A DNA stretch of 5,593 nt from Candidatus Pantoea soli (GCF_007833795.1 NZ_CP032706.1:1-5593); one strand, 5' to 3'; numbered from the stretch's first letter, positions 1 through 5,270 are shown. The notes: generated from the letters alone by a model not told the origin. Numbers and translations: made by a program.

Positions 1-906
1 TTGAGTAATGCTGCTCTTAAACTTTTCAATGAACGTTTGCCGCGTAAGCCGTACTTTTCGGATGATTTGTACTTCGGTGTACGTATTGCCGGTAAGGAAC
101 GCGCCATTCTGGCGAAATATATTCAGTTCAATCAGCCTCACGCCATGTTCTGGCTGGGATTTGACGTTGATCGCGCTGGAGCTGCCATTGACTGGAGCGA
201 CCGTAACGCGCCTGCGCCAACGCTTGCTATTACCAATCCAGAGAACGGACACGCACATCTCCTTTATGCGCTGCAAACCTCAATACGAACCGCACCAGAC
301 GGGAGAATAAAGCCGCTGCGCTACGCCGCCGCCGTAGAAAATGCGTTACGTAAAAAATTAGAGGCTGACACGGGGTATTCGGGGCTAATCTGCAAAAATC
401 CGAACCACAACCACTGGAAAATTGCTGTGTGGCAGCCGGAACTTTACACACTTGACTGGCTGGCAGACTTTCTCGACCTGAAAGCGGCGAACGACAAAGA
501 AATTGTTGCTGACTACGGGCTAGGCCGTAACTGTACTCTGTTCGACAAAACTCGCAAGTGGGCATATCGCGCTATCCGTCAGGGCTGGCCCGAGTACAAC
601 CAGTGGCTACAGGCCTGCTATGAACGTGCCAGTGTTTACAATCTGCAATTCCCTGTACCTCTGGATGAAAATGAGGTGAGTGGCATAGCTAAAAGTATTG
701 CCAAGTGGACTACCGCTAAATTTAGCGAGTCATCATTTCATGATTTTGTTATCAGAACACACAATTCTGAAATCCAATCTATCAGAGGAAAGCGTAGTAA
801 AGGCGGTGGTCGTCCTTCTCTCGGTCAACCTTGGGTTGAATTAGGTATTAGTAGGGCTACCTATTTTAGGAAATTAAAAAATGGTGGTTTAAATGAATAT
901 AAATGA
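1..906 (+). CDS. rep: ColE2-type replication initiator/primase Rep
   Basis: Initiator of a ColE2-type theta replicon. In this family Rep binds the origin and itself makes a short primer RNA that DNA polymerase I extends. The 301-residue product matches ColE2 Rep along its length as I remember that family: FDVDR (54-58), DWSDRN (64-69), NGHAHLLYAL (82-91), GYSGLICKNP (125-134), GLGRN (173-177), SIAKW in the PriCT-like part (232-236), and a C-terminal helix-turn-helix ending LGISRATYFRKLK (281-293) that would recognise the origin. Length is normal for the family. The start is TTG; the following SNAALKLFNERLPRKPY aligns with the N-terminus of ColE2 Rep, so TTG is preferred over internal ATGs. 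Only a weak AGGG (5586-5589 across the junction) precedes it, in keeping with ColE2, whose rep mRNA lacks a good Shine-Dalgarno and relies on leader structure. From about codon 235 the DNA becomes more AT-rich, like the next gene. Confidence 0.96.
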   Translation: MSNAALKLFNERLPRKPYFSDDLYFGVRIAGKERAILAKYIQFNQPHAMFWLGFDVDRAGAAIDWSDRNAPAPTLAITNPENGHAHLLYALQTSIRTAPDGRIKPLRYAAAVENALRKKLEADTGYSGLICKNPNHNHWKIAVWQPELYTLDWLADFLDLKAANDKEIVADYGLGRNCTLFDKTRKWAYRAIRQGWPEYNQWLQACYERASVYNLQFPVPLDENEVSGIAKSIAKWTTAKFSESSFHDFVIRTHNSEIQSIRGKRSKGGGRPSLGQPWVELGISRATYFRKLKNGGLNEYK

Positions 907-2410
907 TTTTGTTAGGAACTATAAAAACCATCCAGTTTTGTTTGTAGGAACAGGATTTAGCCTTCGTTATCTGACTGAGTCTTTTAGTTGGGATGCTCTT
1001 TTAAAAAGGGTTGTTGTCGATTTTCGTGGCAACATTGAAGAGTATTTCGATATTCGATATCGCCATCAATATGATGGCAAGGTTAATTATGAGAAGGTCG
1101 CCAGCGATATTGAAACACTCTTTAACACTGAGGTGAGTAGTGACAGGCATGGGCCATTTGCTTTCATCAATGATGAGTTTTATCGAGACATGGAGGCCGG
1201 TGGCGGTGGTCGTAGTAGGTTTAAGATGTACCTAGCCCACCTCTTAAGAAGCACTGAGTATAAAGAAGGCGTGGACGAAGAAATAAGGCTGTTGACAAAA
1301 GCTAGGAAAAATATAGGTTCAATAATAACTACAAATTATGATCTTTTGATAGAGAAGATTTTCGAATTCAATCCATTGATAGGGAATAATATACTTCTCA
1401 GCAATCCTTATGGGTCAGTCTACAAAATACACGGTTGTGTAACTGATTCAGAGGGTATGATAATCACAGAGAAAGACTATCATAAGTTCAACCAAGAGTA
1501 CGAGCTTATTCGTGCTCAGTTGCTATCGCTATTCATACACAATCCGATTATTTTTATTGGTTACAGTATTAGTGACTCAAATATTAAGGATATTCTCAAA
1601 ACTATATTTTCATGTGTTGATTATAGATCTGAGATGGCTGAACGCATCCGTAGGAATTTCTTATTAGTGGAACATGACGCCGAATCCGATTCAGATGAAG
1701 TTGTCGAGCATGATATAGATATAGAAGGGTTATCTACTATACGGATAAACAAAATAAAAACCAATGCATTTAGCAAAATATATAGCTCTATATCTAATCT
1801 ATTACTTCCGGTTTCTGCTATGGATATACGTAAGGTTCAAAGCGTATGGGGGGAAATTAGAAGCGGTGGAGATATAAAGGTCAGTATCACTGAAGATATA
1901 GACTCTTTAAATAATGGAGATATGGTTCTTGCTGTAGGGTCATCAAAGACAATAAGGTACGAGTATCAAACCACCACAGAAATGATGCAGAATTACTTTA
2001 GGCTGGTCGAAGAAGAAAACTATCAGTTGATACTGCTGCTTAATAAACAAACTATTTTAGCAACTCAACACTTTCCTTTTTATGCTTTTGGGAATATTTG
2101 TCCTGAGCTAACAGATATCGAAGAGAAAAAAGAAAGACAACGCAGAAAAGTTGATGAAGTTTTCGCTAGGATACCTCCATCATGCCAGATTGATATTACC
2201 GATATTAGTGAAATCACTAATGCTGGCTACTCTCAAAACCGGTTGTTTTCGATGATTTTTTACTCGGCCTATAGAGATGTTCTTCCGCTTAATGATGTGA
2301 AGAACTTCTTGATTAGTTTCACAGATAAAAAATGCACTGACTATCGACGTTTACTTTGCCTTTACGACATGAAGGCACCATTGCCAACCATCACGCATCG
2401 AGATTCGTGA
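893..2410 (+). CDS. SIR2-domain protein, probable NAD-consuming defence effector, lying between rep and ori
   Basis: 505 residues. The N-terminal ~300 residues are a SIR2-like domain with the nucleotide-site signatures in order: FVGTGFS (17-23), TTNYD (146-150, with the Asn used by SIR2 NADases), KIHG (178-181, catalytic His180) and FIGYSISDSNI (221-231). SIR2 domains with these motifs act in bacterial defence (Thoeris ThsA, DSR2, SIR2-Argonaute) by hydrolysing NAD+ when infection is sensed. That activity is inferred here from intact catalytic residues. An acidic linker (about 262-278) leads to a C-terminal region (about 305-505) that I do not recognise and that could be the sensor or oligomerisation part. 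No signal peptide or membrane segment is seen, so it is probably cytoplasmic. The ATG lies inside the end of rep (14-base overlap), with GGTGG at 883-887 as a possible ribosome binding site, so translation is probably coupled to rep. The gene is AT-rich, with many ATA and AGA/AGG codons, unlike early rep. It could instead act against incoming plasmids or as an addiction factor. Confidence 0.88.
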   Translation: MNINDFVRNYKNHPVLFVGTGFSLRYLTESFSWDALLKRVVVDFRGNIEEYFDIRYRHQYDGKVNYEKVASDIETLFNTEVSSDRHGPFAFINDEFYRDMEAGGGGRSRFKMYLAHLLRSTEYKEGVDEEIRLLTKARKNIGSIITTNYDLLIEKIFEFNPLIGNNILLSNPYGSVYKIHGCVTDSEGMIITEKDYHKFNQEYELIRAQLLSLFIHNPIIFIGYSISDSNIKDILKTIFSCVDYRSEMAERIRRNFLLVEHDAESDSDEVVEHDIDIEGLSTIRINKIKTNAFSKIYSSISNLLLPVSAMDIRKVQSVWGEIRSGGDIKVSITEDIDSLNNGDMVLAVGSSKTIRYEYQTTTEMMQNYFRLVEEENYQLILLLNKQTILATQHFPFYAFGNICPELTDIEEKKERQRRKVDEVFARIPPSCQIDITDISEITNAGYSQNRLFSMIFYSAYRDVLPLNDVKNFLISFTDKKCTDYRRLLCLYDMKAPLPTITHRDS

Positions 2411-2440
2411 GACTAAACAACCTATATCAGATAACAGCCC
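2408..2440 (+). other. ori: ColE2-type origin of replication
   Basis: The stretch opens with TGAGAC and ends with TATCAGATAACAGC, which match the two ends of the minimal ColE2/ColE3 origin as I recall it. The middle is more divergent (TAAACAACC). In ColE2, Rep binds this site and starts a primer at the AGA within CAGATAACA, present here at 2429-2431. In ColE2 plasmids the origin lies directly after rep; here the SIR2-domain gene lies between, and its TGA stop (2408-2410) is the first triplet of the origin. The divergent middle and the divergent Rep C-terminus suggest a separate specificity type from ColE2 and ColE3. Confidence 0.85.
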
Positions 2441-2464
2441 TCATGGGGTTGTTATCTCGTTTCT
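2429..2464 (+). terminator. Rho-independent terminator overlapping the origin
   Basis: AGATAACAGCCC (2429-2440) pairs with GGGTTGTTATCT (2446-2457): a 12-pair stem with one G-U pair and the five-base loop TCATG. It is followed by CGTTTCTT. It would end the rep/SIR2-gene transcript just after the SIR2-gene stop codon. Its left arm is the right half of the origin, so the dyad may also serve origin function. The T-tract is broken by C, so termination efficiency is uncertain. Confidence 0.6.
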
Positions 2465-2495
2465 TGGCATGTTGTATCTACTTTAGGTATTCGGA

Positions 2496-2523
2496 TTGAG
2501 TTTCTAATCATGGATCGTAGTAT
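2496..2523 (+). promoter_or_regulatory. Candidate sigma70 promoter for rop and the HTH gene
   Basis: TTGAGT (2496-2501) and TAGTAT (2518-2523) each match four of six consensus bases, with 16 bases between. It lies downstream of the origin terminator and about 100 bases upstream of the rop start, where a promoter is needed. Found by eye only. Confidence 0.35.
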
Positions 2524-2620
2524 CCGGTGGTGGGTACAGAAAAATGCACAAGGGAATCGAACCGAGGAAGCGTCATTTCACCTGTTATCAGCATATGGCA
2601 CGTACGCACCCGAGAATCTG

Positions 2621-2800
2621 ATGACGAAACAGCAAAAAACTGCGCTGAACATGGCAAAATTCATTCAGGACCAGAGTCTGCTCCTGCTGGAAAGGCTCAA
2701 CGAGCTGGATTTAGACAGTGAAGCGGATATGTGTGAAAAGCTTCATGAGGATGCTGAACGTCTTCATGCTGTGCTTCAGGACAGGTTAAATCAGGAATAG
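2621..2800 (+). CDS. rop: Rop/Rom RNA-binding copy-number regulator
   Basis: 59 residues, strikingly like ColE1 Rop: MTKQQKTALNMAKFIQDQ and LNELD are nearly or exactly shared, followed by the second helix (EADMCEKLHEDAERL). Rop is a dimer of helical hairpins forming a four-helix bundle. In ColE1 it stabilises the kissing complex between antisense RNAI and the RNAII pre-primer, lowering copy number. The RNA-contact face is kept: Lys3, Asn10, Phe14 and Gln18 are identical, and Lys25 is replaced by Arg. The start at 2621 is chosen because homology begins exactly there; an in-frame extension back to 2510 has no Rop homology. Only a weak GAGAA (2612-2616) serves as ribosome binding site. It lies 10 bases ahead of the HTH gene, probably in one operon. 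No ColE1-type RNAI/RNAII was found here, so its RNA target is unclear. Confidence 0.93.
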   Translation: MTKQQKTALNMAKFIQDQSLLLLERLNELDLDSEADMCEKLHEDAERLHAVLQDRLNQE

Positions 2801-2810
2801 CGGTAACCGT

Positions 2811-3212
2811 ATGGCAAAAGTATCTATCAGTGAGGCCGCCAGGCTTACAGGTAAAAGCAGAACAACGCTGCACAGGTTAATAAAGACAGGTGAACTGTCT
2901 ACTTGTGCAGGTGTGCGCAATTCAAAAATGATAGATATTTCAGAGCTTATTCGTGTTTTCGGTGATATTTCTGCCCCGGTCACTGAACAGTACAGCGAAC
3001 AGGCTTCTGAACAGCGTGTTACAGTGCTTGATACAGCTAATGAACAGATGATTAACAGTCTGAAACAGGAGGTTGAACATCTCAGAACGCTTGTTTCTGC
3101 TCAGGAGTCTCATATCGACAGCCTCAAACAATCACTGCAGCTGCTTGAGCATAAAAAAGATATGCAGCAGCCTCAGCCGTCCCCGGTGAAATGGTGGCAG
3201 TTCTGGAAATAG
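2811..3212 (+). CDS. Plasmid replication-associated MerR-like HTH/coiled-coil DNA-binding protein
   Basis: 133 residues. Residues 3-50 form a MerR/excisionase-like helix-turn-helix (ISEAARLTGKSRTTLHRLIK) followed by a short wing and ISELIRVFG. Residues about 76-113 are a heptad-patterned coiled coil rich in Glu/Gln/Leu. The protein ends with a proline stretch and the short aromatic tail KWWQFWK. This layout (HTH, coiled coil, aromatic tail) resembles the 'plasmid replication DNA-binding protein' encoded next to rep genes in many small theta plasmids. Its precise role there (copy control or partition-like) is not settled to my knowledge. It starts 10 bases after rop, with AGGAA at 2793-2797 as a rather distant ribosome binding site, so translational coupling to rop is likely. 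No clear terminator follows. Confidence 0.8.
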   Translation: MAKVSISEAARLTGKSRTTLHRLIKTGELSTCAGVRNSKMIDISELIRVFGDISAPVTEQYSEQASEQRVTVLDTANEQMINSLKQEVEHLRTLVSAQESHIDSLKQSLQLLEHKKDMQQPQPSPVKWWQFWK

Positions 3213-3247
3213 CCGGCTGACAGCACCTGCTTTTCCGGTAATTCTGG

Positions 3248-3415
3248 CCCCGACGGCGCGGTTGCTTTTGCGCTTCCTGCGACTCAGCTGGTATCTGTGC
3301 ATCGGGGTGACGAATTGTTGAGTTCTTGCGAGGTTTCCCCAGGTCGCTGACCTGTTCGCGGCTTACGCCGGGCTGACTTGCGTCAGACTCCCTCCACACA
3401 CCAGTCTCCTGGTGT
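3248..3415 (-). ncRNA. Candidate structured RNA with GNRA-capped hairpins
   Basis: Read on the minus strand, four hairpins follow one another: ACACCAG-GAGA-CTGGTGT (3415-3398), CTGAC-GCAA-GTCAG (3386-3373), CGGC-GTAA-GCCG (3370-3359) and CAGGTC-AGC-GACCTG (3354-3340). Three of the loops (GAGA, GCAA, GTAA) fit the GNRA tetraloop pattern; read on the plus strand they do not. A longer-range stem, TCGGGG (3302-3307) with CCCCGA (3248-3253), could close the downstream part. This suggests a folded minus-strand RNA, but I do not recognise a family and no promoter or terminator clearly bounds it. Confidence 0.35.
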
Positions 3416-3594
3416 CGCCATCGATACCGAGCCGTTCTTTTTCCTTTCTTAATGAAACCTGCCTGCAGTCGTGCCGGCAGCGTCGCGGTTAAAAGCCCGT
3501 TCAGGGCACATGAAAACACGTAATACGTGCACGTCAGATTGTGGATATCGCCGTAAAGCGTTGTGCCGCAGGTGCTGCAGCGTCGTTTTTTCAC

Positions 3595-3634
3595 GCGTCA
3601 CTTTGTTCCCGCTTTGCGGGCATCAAAGTGACGC
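3595..3634. repeat. Strong 40-base hairpin preceded by a T-tract
   Basis: GCGTCACTTTG (3595-3605) is perfectly complementary to CAAAGTGACGC (3624-3634), and an inner CCCGC-TTT-GCGGG (3608-3620) forms a second perfect stem. TTTTTT (3586-3591) lies before the hairpin on the plus strand, so on neither strand is the hairpin followed by U residues. It is therefore not an ordinary terminator. It would fold stably in single-stranded DNA or RNA. Confidence 0.75.
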
Positions 3635-3978
3635 CGTTCAGTCCGGAGCCGCGGCTGCATCTGCAGAAGGTGTGCTTTCCGGAAAACGGAATGGTGATCG
3701 CAGAACATAGCGGACTATGACGGCAGGCCGGTTCAGGCTTATCGTCGTGATGGTTGCCGTGACGTAAACGTCCGGGCAAGTGGCAGGACAGGCCTCGCTG
3801 TTCGCTGCATTGTGGAATGTACCTTCATCGCCAGGCAGTAGGAGCCATGATTGTCGATATCTGCTTTCAAAGGCGGGCAGATGTACCACACTGATGTGTT
3901 CTCCCTTTCAGGCTGCAGGAGTGTTGTATGCCACCCGAAGGCGATCCTCTCAGGCATCCGGATCATTGGTGGTCGTCG

Positions 3979-4007
3979 TGGACGACATCAGTACGCGGAC
4001 ATACTAT
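3979..4007 (+). promoter_or_regulatory. Candidate promoter for the DUF2442 gene
   Basis: TGGACG (3979-3984) and TACTAT (4002-4007) each match four of six sigma70 consensus bases with 17 bases between, about 35 bases before the start codon at 4042. The -35 element overlaps the GTCGTC/GACGAC dyad (3972-3986), which could be an operator. Weak evidence. Confidence 0.25.
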
Positions 4008-4041
4008 CAACGGAGTTTCTTTATGGTCAACCGGAGGGGTT

Positions 4042-4269
4042 ATGGACGTTTTCATCACGACAGCACACTTTAGCAACGGGAAAATGTGGCTGCAGCTTAG
4101 TGACGCACGCGTTCTTGGCGTGCCGCTGGCTTCTTTTCCACGGCTCAGGGATGCCGGCGCGGCGCAGCTGGCTGATTATGAGCTGTCCCCGCGCGGTATT
4201 CACTGGGACGCGCTGGACGAAGACCTGTCGCTTGCGGGGTTACTGAGCGCGGAATCCGTACAGCCCTGA
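4042..4269 (+). CDS. DUF2442-family small protein
   Basis: 75 residues. The pattern SDARVLGVPLASFPRL followed by GIHWDALDEDLSLAGLL is the DUF2442 signature: a beta-rich start, a 'fPRL' segment, then G-HW-LDED-S--GLL. The family has no established biochemical function. Its members often sit next to a DUF4160 protein in pairs that look like toxin-antitoxin modules. I find no DUF4160 gene beside it, so it is a solitary member. The start at 4042 is preferred because GGAGG (4033-4037) lies just upstream and homology begins here; a 38-codon in-frame extension to 3928 looks non-coding. It ends four bases from the convergent gene at 4274. Confidence 0.72.
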   Translation: MDVFITTAHFSNGKMWLQLSDARVLGVPLASFPRLRDAGAAQLADYELSPRGIHWDALDEDLSLAGLLSAESVQP

Positions 4270-4273
4270 AAAC

Positions 4274-4555
4274 TCAGCCGGCTTCGCCCTGCAGCCGGTA
4301 ACGGTAATATTTCAGGACAACGTGTGTCACGATCTGGCCGTAAATAAAACCGCCCAGCCCGGCAGATATTACGGTGCCGGCCATGCCGGCAAAGTACGCT
4401 CCCGCGCCAGCGAGTATCCCGCAGATGACGATGCCCCCCCGGGTCTGCCAGTGCCGAAAAGCTAATTTATATGCGCTTTGCCACCGCCTTCCGCGATCCC
4501 CGGGAGACAGTTTTTTCAGCTCGGGAATACTTTTCAGGGTCCAGTAGATTTTCAC
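4274..4555 (-). CDS. Small two-helix inner-membrane protein, unknown function
   Basis: 93 residues from a GTG start preceded by AAGGA (4567-4563 on the minus strand) at seven bases. A basic N-terminal part (LKKLSPGDRGRRWQSAYKLAFRHWQ, about residues 13-37) is followed by a hydrophobic Gly/Ala-rich stretch (about 40-82). The stretch has two likely membrane helices, around GIVICGILAGAGAYFAG and GTVISAGLGGFIYGQIV. The tail is short and basic (KYYRYRLQGEAG). The N-terminus MKIYWTLKSIPEL seems familiar from hypothetical proteins of enterobacteria, but I cannot attach a function. It converges with the DUF2442 gene with almost no gap. A CCGGC/GCCGG dyad (4278-4298) lies over its 3' end without a T-tract. 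Confidence 0.65.
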   Translation of the reverse strand: MKIYWTLKSIPELKKLSPGDRGRRWQSAYKLAFRHWQTRGGIVICGILAGAGAYFAGMAGTVISAGLGGFIYGQIVTHVVLKYYRYRLQGEAG

Positions 4556-4728
4556 GGAGATGTCCTTGTGCCGTTAGCTATGCAGAAGAAAACATAATAC
4601 GGCCGGACAGGAAATGTTTTGTCATTACCGCCGCTTTGCGCCAGTGACAAAACCGGTGGGACAATATGTGTTTTTGGAGTACCGCCGGCACTCCAGAACG
4701 TTTCATCAGGCGCCGCCCGATACCCTGG

Positions 4729-4746
4729 ATTTCGTCCGGACGAAAT
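4729..4746. repeat. Perfect 18-base palindrome
   Basis: ATTTCGTCC (4729-4737) is immediately followed by its exact reverse complement GGACGAAAT (4738-4746). With no spacer it looks more like a dimeric protein binding site than an RNA hairpin. No adjacent start codon identifies a regulated gene. Confidence 0.7.
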
Positions 4747-4829
4747 TTCGCTGCTGTTCAGATCGAGGGCATGATTCGCAAAGTGCTGGCGTTTGCATCC
4801 ACATGCCTCAAACGTTGCTATGCAGGATA

Positions 4830-4870
4830 GGGCAAGCGCTTCCAAATGACGTCATTTGAAATGCTTGCCC
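4830..4870. repeat. 41-base interrupted inverted repeat centred on GACGTC
   Basis: GGGCAAGC (4830-4837) pairs with GCTTGCCC (4863-4870), and CAAATGAC (4843-4850) with GTCATTTG (4851-4858). The two arms are separated by unpaired GCTTC and AAAT. There is no T-tract on either side, so a terminator is unlikely. It lies about 50 bases beyond the end of the 49-residue minus-strand gene and could stabilise its mRNA or bind a protein. Confidence 0.65.
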
Positions 4871-4918
4871 CGAAAACAGAATGTTTTCTCCTGAGCCTGC
4901 AGCTGGCTCTCAGAATCC

Positions 4919-5068
4919 CTACCGCTTCGCGGCCGCACCATTACCAGATTTTGGGCGTGATGGTGCATTACCTCTGCCTCCTCCGGACTTGTTTCCTGTC
5001 GTAGATGGCCAGTTACCGCCGTTGTCAGGGTTACTTGACGATGGACCTTTTGAGGTATTTTTAGACAT
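4919..5068 (-). CDS. 49-residue Gly/Asn/Ser-rich basic small protein
   Basis: The start ATG (5068-5066) is preceded by AAGGAG (5080-5075) at six bases, the best ribosome binding site in the window. The product begins MSKNTSKGPSSSNPDNGGNW and continues with PSTTGNKSGGGRGNAPSRPK, ending in a short Ala/Lys/Arg tail. It is flexible, positively charged, without hydrophobic segments, and probably disordered. The motif NWPSTTGNxSGGGRGN reminds me of linkers before C-terminal toxin domains in polymorphic toxins and of glycine-rich bacteriocin N-termini; this is a resemblance only. Alternatives are a DNA/RNA-binding small protein or a remnant of a longer gene. A two-way folding leader lies just upstream (5096-5129), and a hairpin array follows the stop. 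The ATG overlaps a TAA of another frame (CATGTCTAA), which may indicate former coupling to an upstream gene. Confidence 0.55.
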   Translation of the reverse strand: MSKNTSKGPSSSNPDNGGNWPSTTGNKSGGGRGNAPSRPKSGNGAAAKR

Positions 5069-5095
5069 GTGAATCTCCTTTTCTCTTTGACGAAC

Positions 5096-5129
5096 GCAGA
5101 CAGATAGTCTGCATTAAATAAACTATCTG
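5096..5129 (-). promoter_or_regulatory. Leader with two mutually exclusive stems upstream of the 49-residue gene
   Basis: GCAGAC (5096-5101) pairs with GTCTGC (5107-5112), and CAGATAGT (5101-5108) pairs with ACTATCTG (5122-5129). The pairings share bases 5101 and 5107-5108, so both cannot form fully at once. They end 16 bases upstream of the AAGGAG of the small gene on the minus strand. They may be an attenuator-like switch, or two overlapping operator palindromes. No convincing promoter was located. Confidence 0.4.
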
Positions 5130-5270
5130 CCGCGCCGGATGGCTTGTCCAACGCCTCACGACCGCACAGTAAACTGCGCGCCCGTTCACCGTTATAGGAA
5201 ATGAACGTTTCCCGTAAAAATGCGGCTTTAGTGCCAGCATCCGCCCGGAGTCGTCCGCCATTCACTCCCG

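Larger units (their letters stand above)
3213..4041. other. 829-base region with no convincing gene, rich in inverted repeats
   Basis: Open frames here have poor composition and no good ribosome binding sites, and I recognise none of them. What stands out is secondary structure. There is a hairpin cluster at 3340-3415 and GCCC/GGGC at 3495-3507, followed by TTTT on the minus strand. Overlapping palindromes lie at 3517-3529 (CACGTA-A-TACGTG) and 3525-3534 (ACGTGCACGT). A very strong hairpin lies at 3595-3634. Shorter dyads lie at 3677-3691 (TTCCG/CGGAA), 3761-3772 (GACGT/ACGTC), 3943-3964 (GATCC/GGATC) and 3972-3986 (GTCGTC/GACGAC). The base composition is GC-richer than the SIR2 gene. It may hold non-coding RNA or transfer-related single-strand structures. 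Confidence 0.5.
4556..4918. repeat. Non-coding array of consecutive hairpins
   Basis: No gene is supported in this stretch. It holds a series of dyads: GTTTTGTCA/TGACAAAAC (4616-4653); TGGAGT/ACTCCA (4675-4695, with a T-tract just before it); the 18-base palindrome at 4729-4746; CGTTTGCAT paired with ATGC plus CAAACG (4790-4814); the long dyad at 4830-4870; GAAAACA/TGTTTTC with a three-base spacer (4872-4888); and GAGCC/GGCTC (4893-4909). None has the hairpin-then-T layout of a terminator. GTTAGCTATGCAG (4573-4585) and GTTGCTATGCAG (4814-4825) form a near-direct repeat about 240 bases apart. The dyads would fold strongly in single-stranded DNA. Confidence 0.6.

Noticed and set aside
2510..2620. 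37-codon in-frame upstream extension of rop
   Set aside because: Rop homology starts exactly at the internal ATG at 2621, and the extension shows no Rop-like sequence.
2460..2620. ColE1-type RNAI/RNAII origin near rop
   Set aside because: None of the familiar ColE1 origin sequence is seen here or elsewhere in the window.
3124..3594. 156-codon minus-strand frame starting with GTG
   Set aside because: No ribosome binding site, overlaps the 3' end of the HTH gene, and runs through the hairpin cluster. The Cys-rich start (MKKRRCSTCGTTLYGDIHNL) is mildly suspicious, but I cannot support it as a gene.
3638..3966. Overlapping minus-strand frames of 75-83 codons
   Set aside because: Both look like low-quality translations of GC-rich DNA and match no family I know.
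3928..4041. 38-codon upstream extension of the DUF2442 gene
   Set aside because: Homology and the GGAGG site both point to the start at 4042; the extension overlaps inverted repeats and has unlikely composition.
4552..4845. 97-codon minus-strand frame ending on the start of the membrane-protein gene
   Set aside because: It needs a TTG start, lies in the hairpin array and has no recognisable domain; the stop/start overlap alone is weak evidence.
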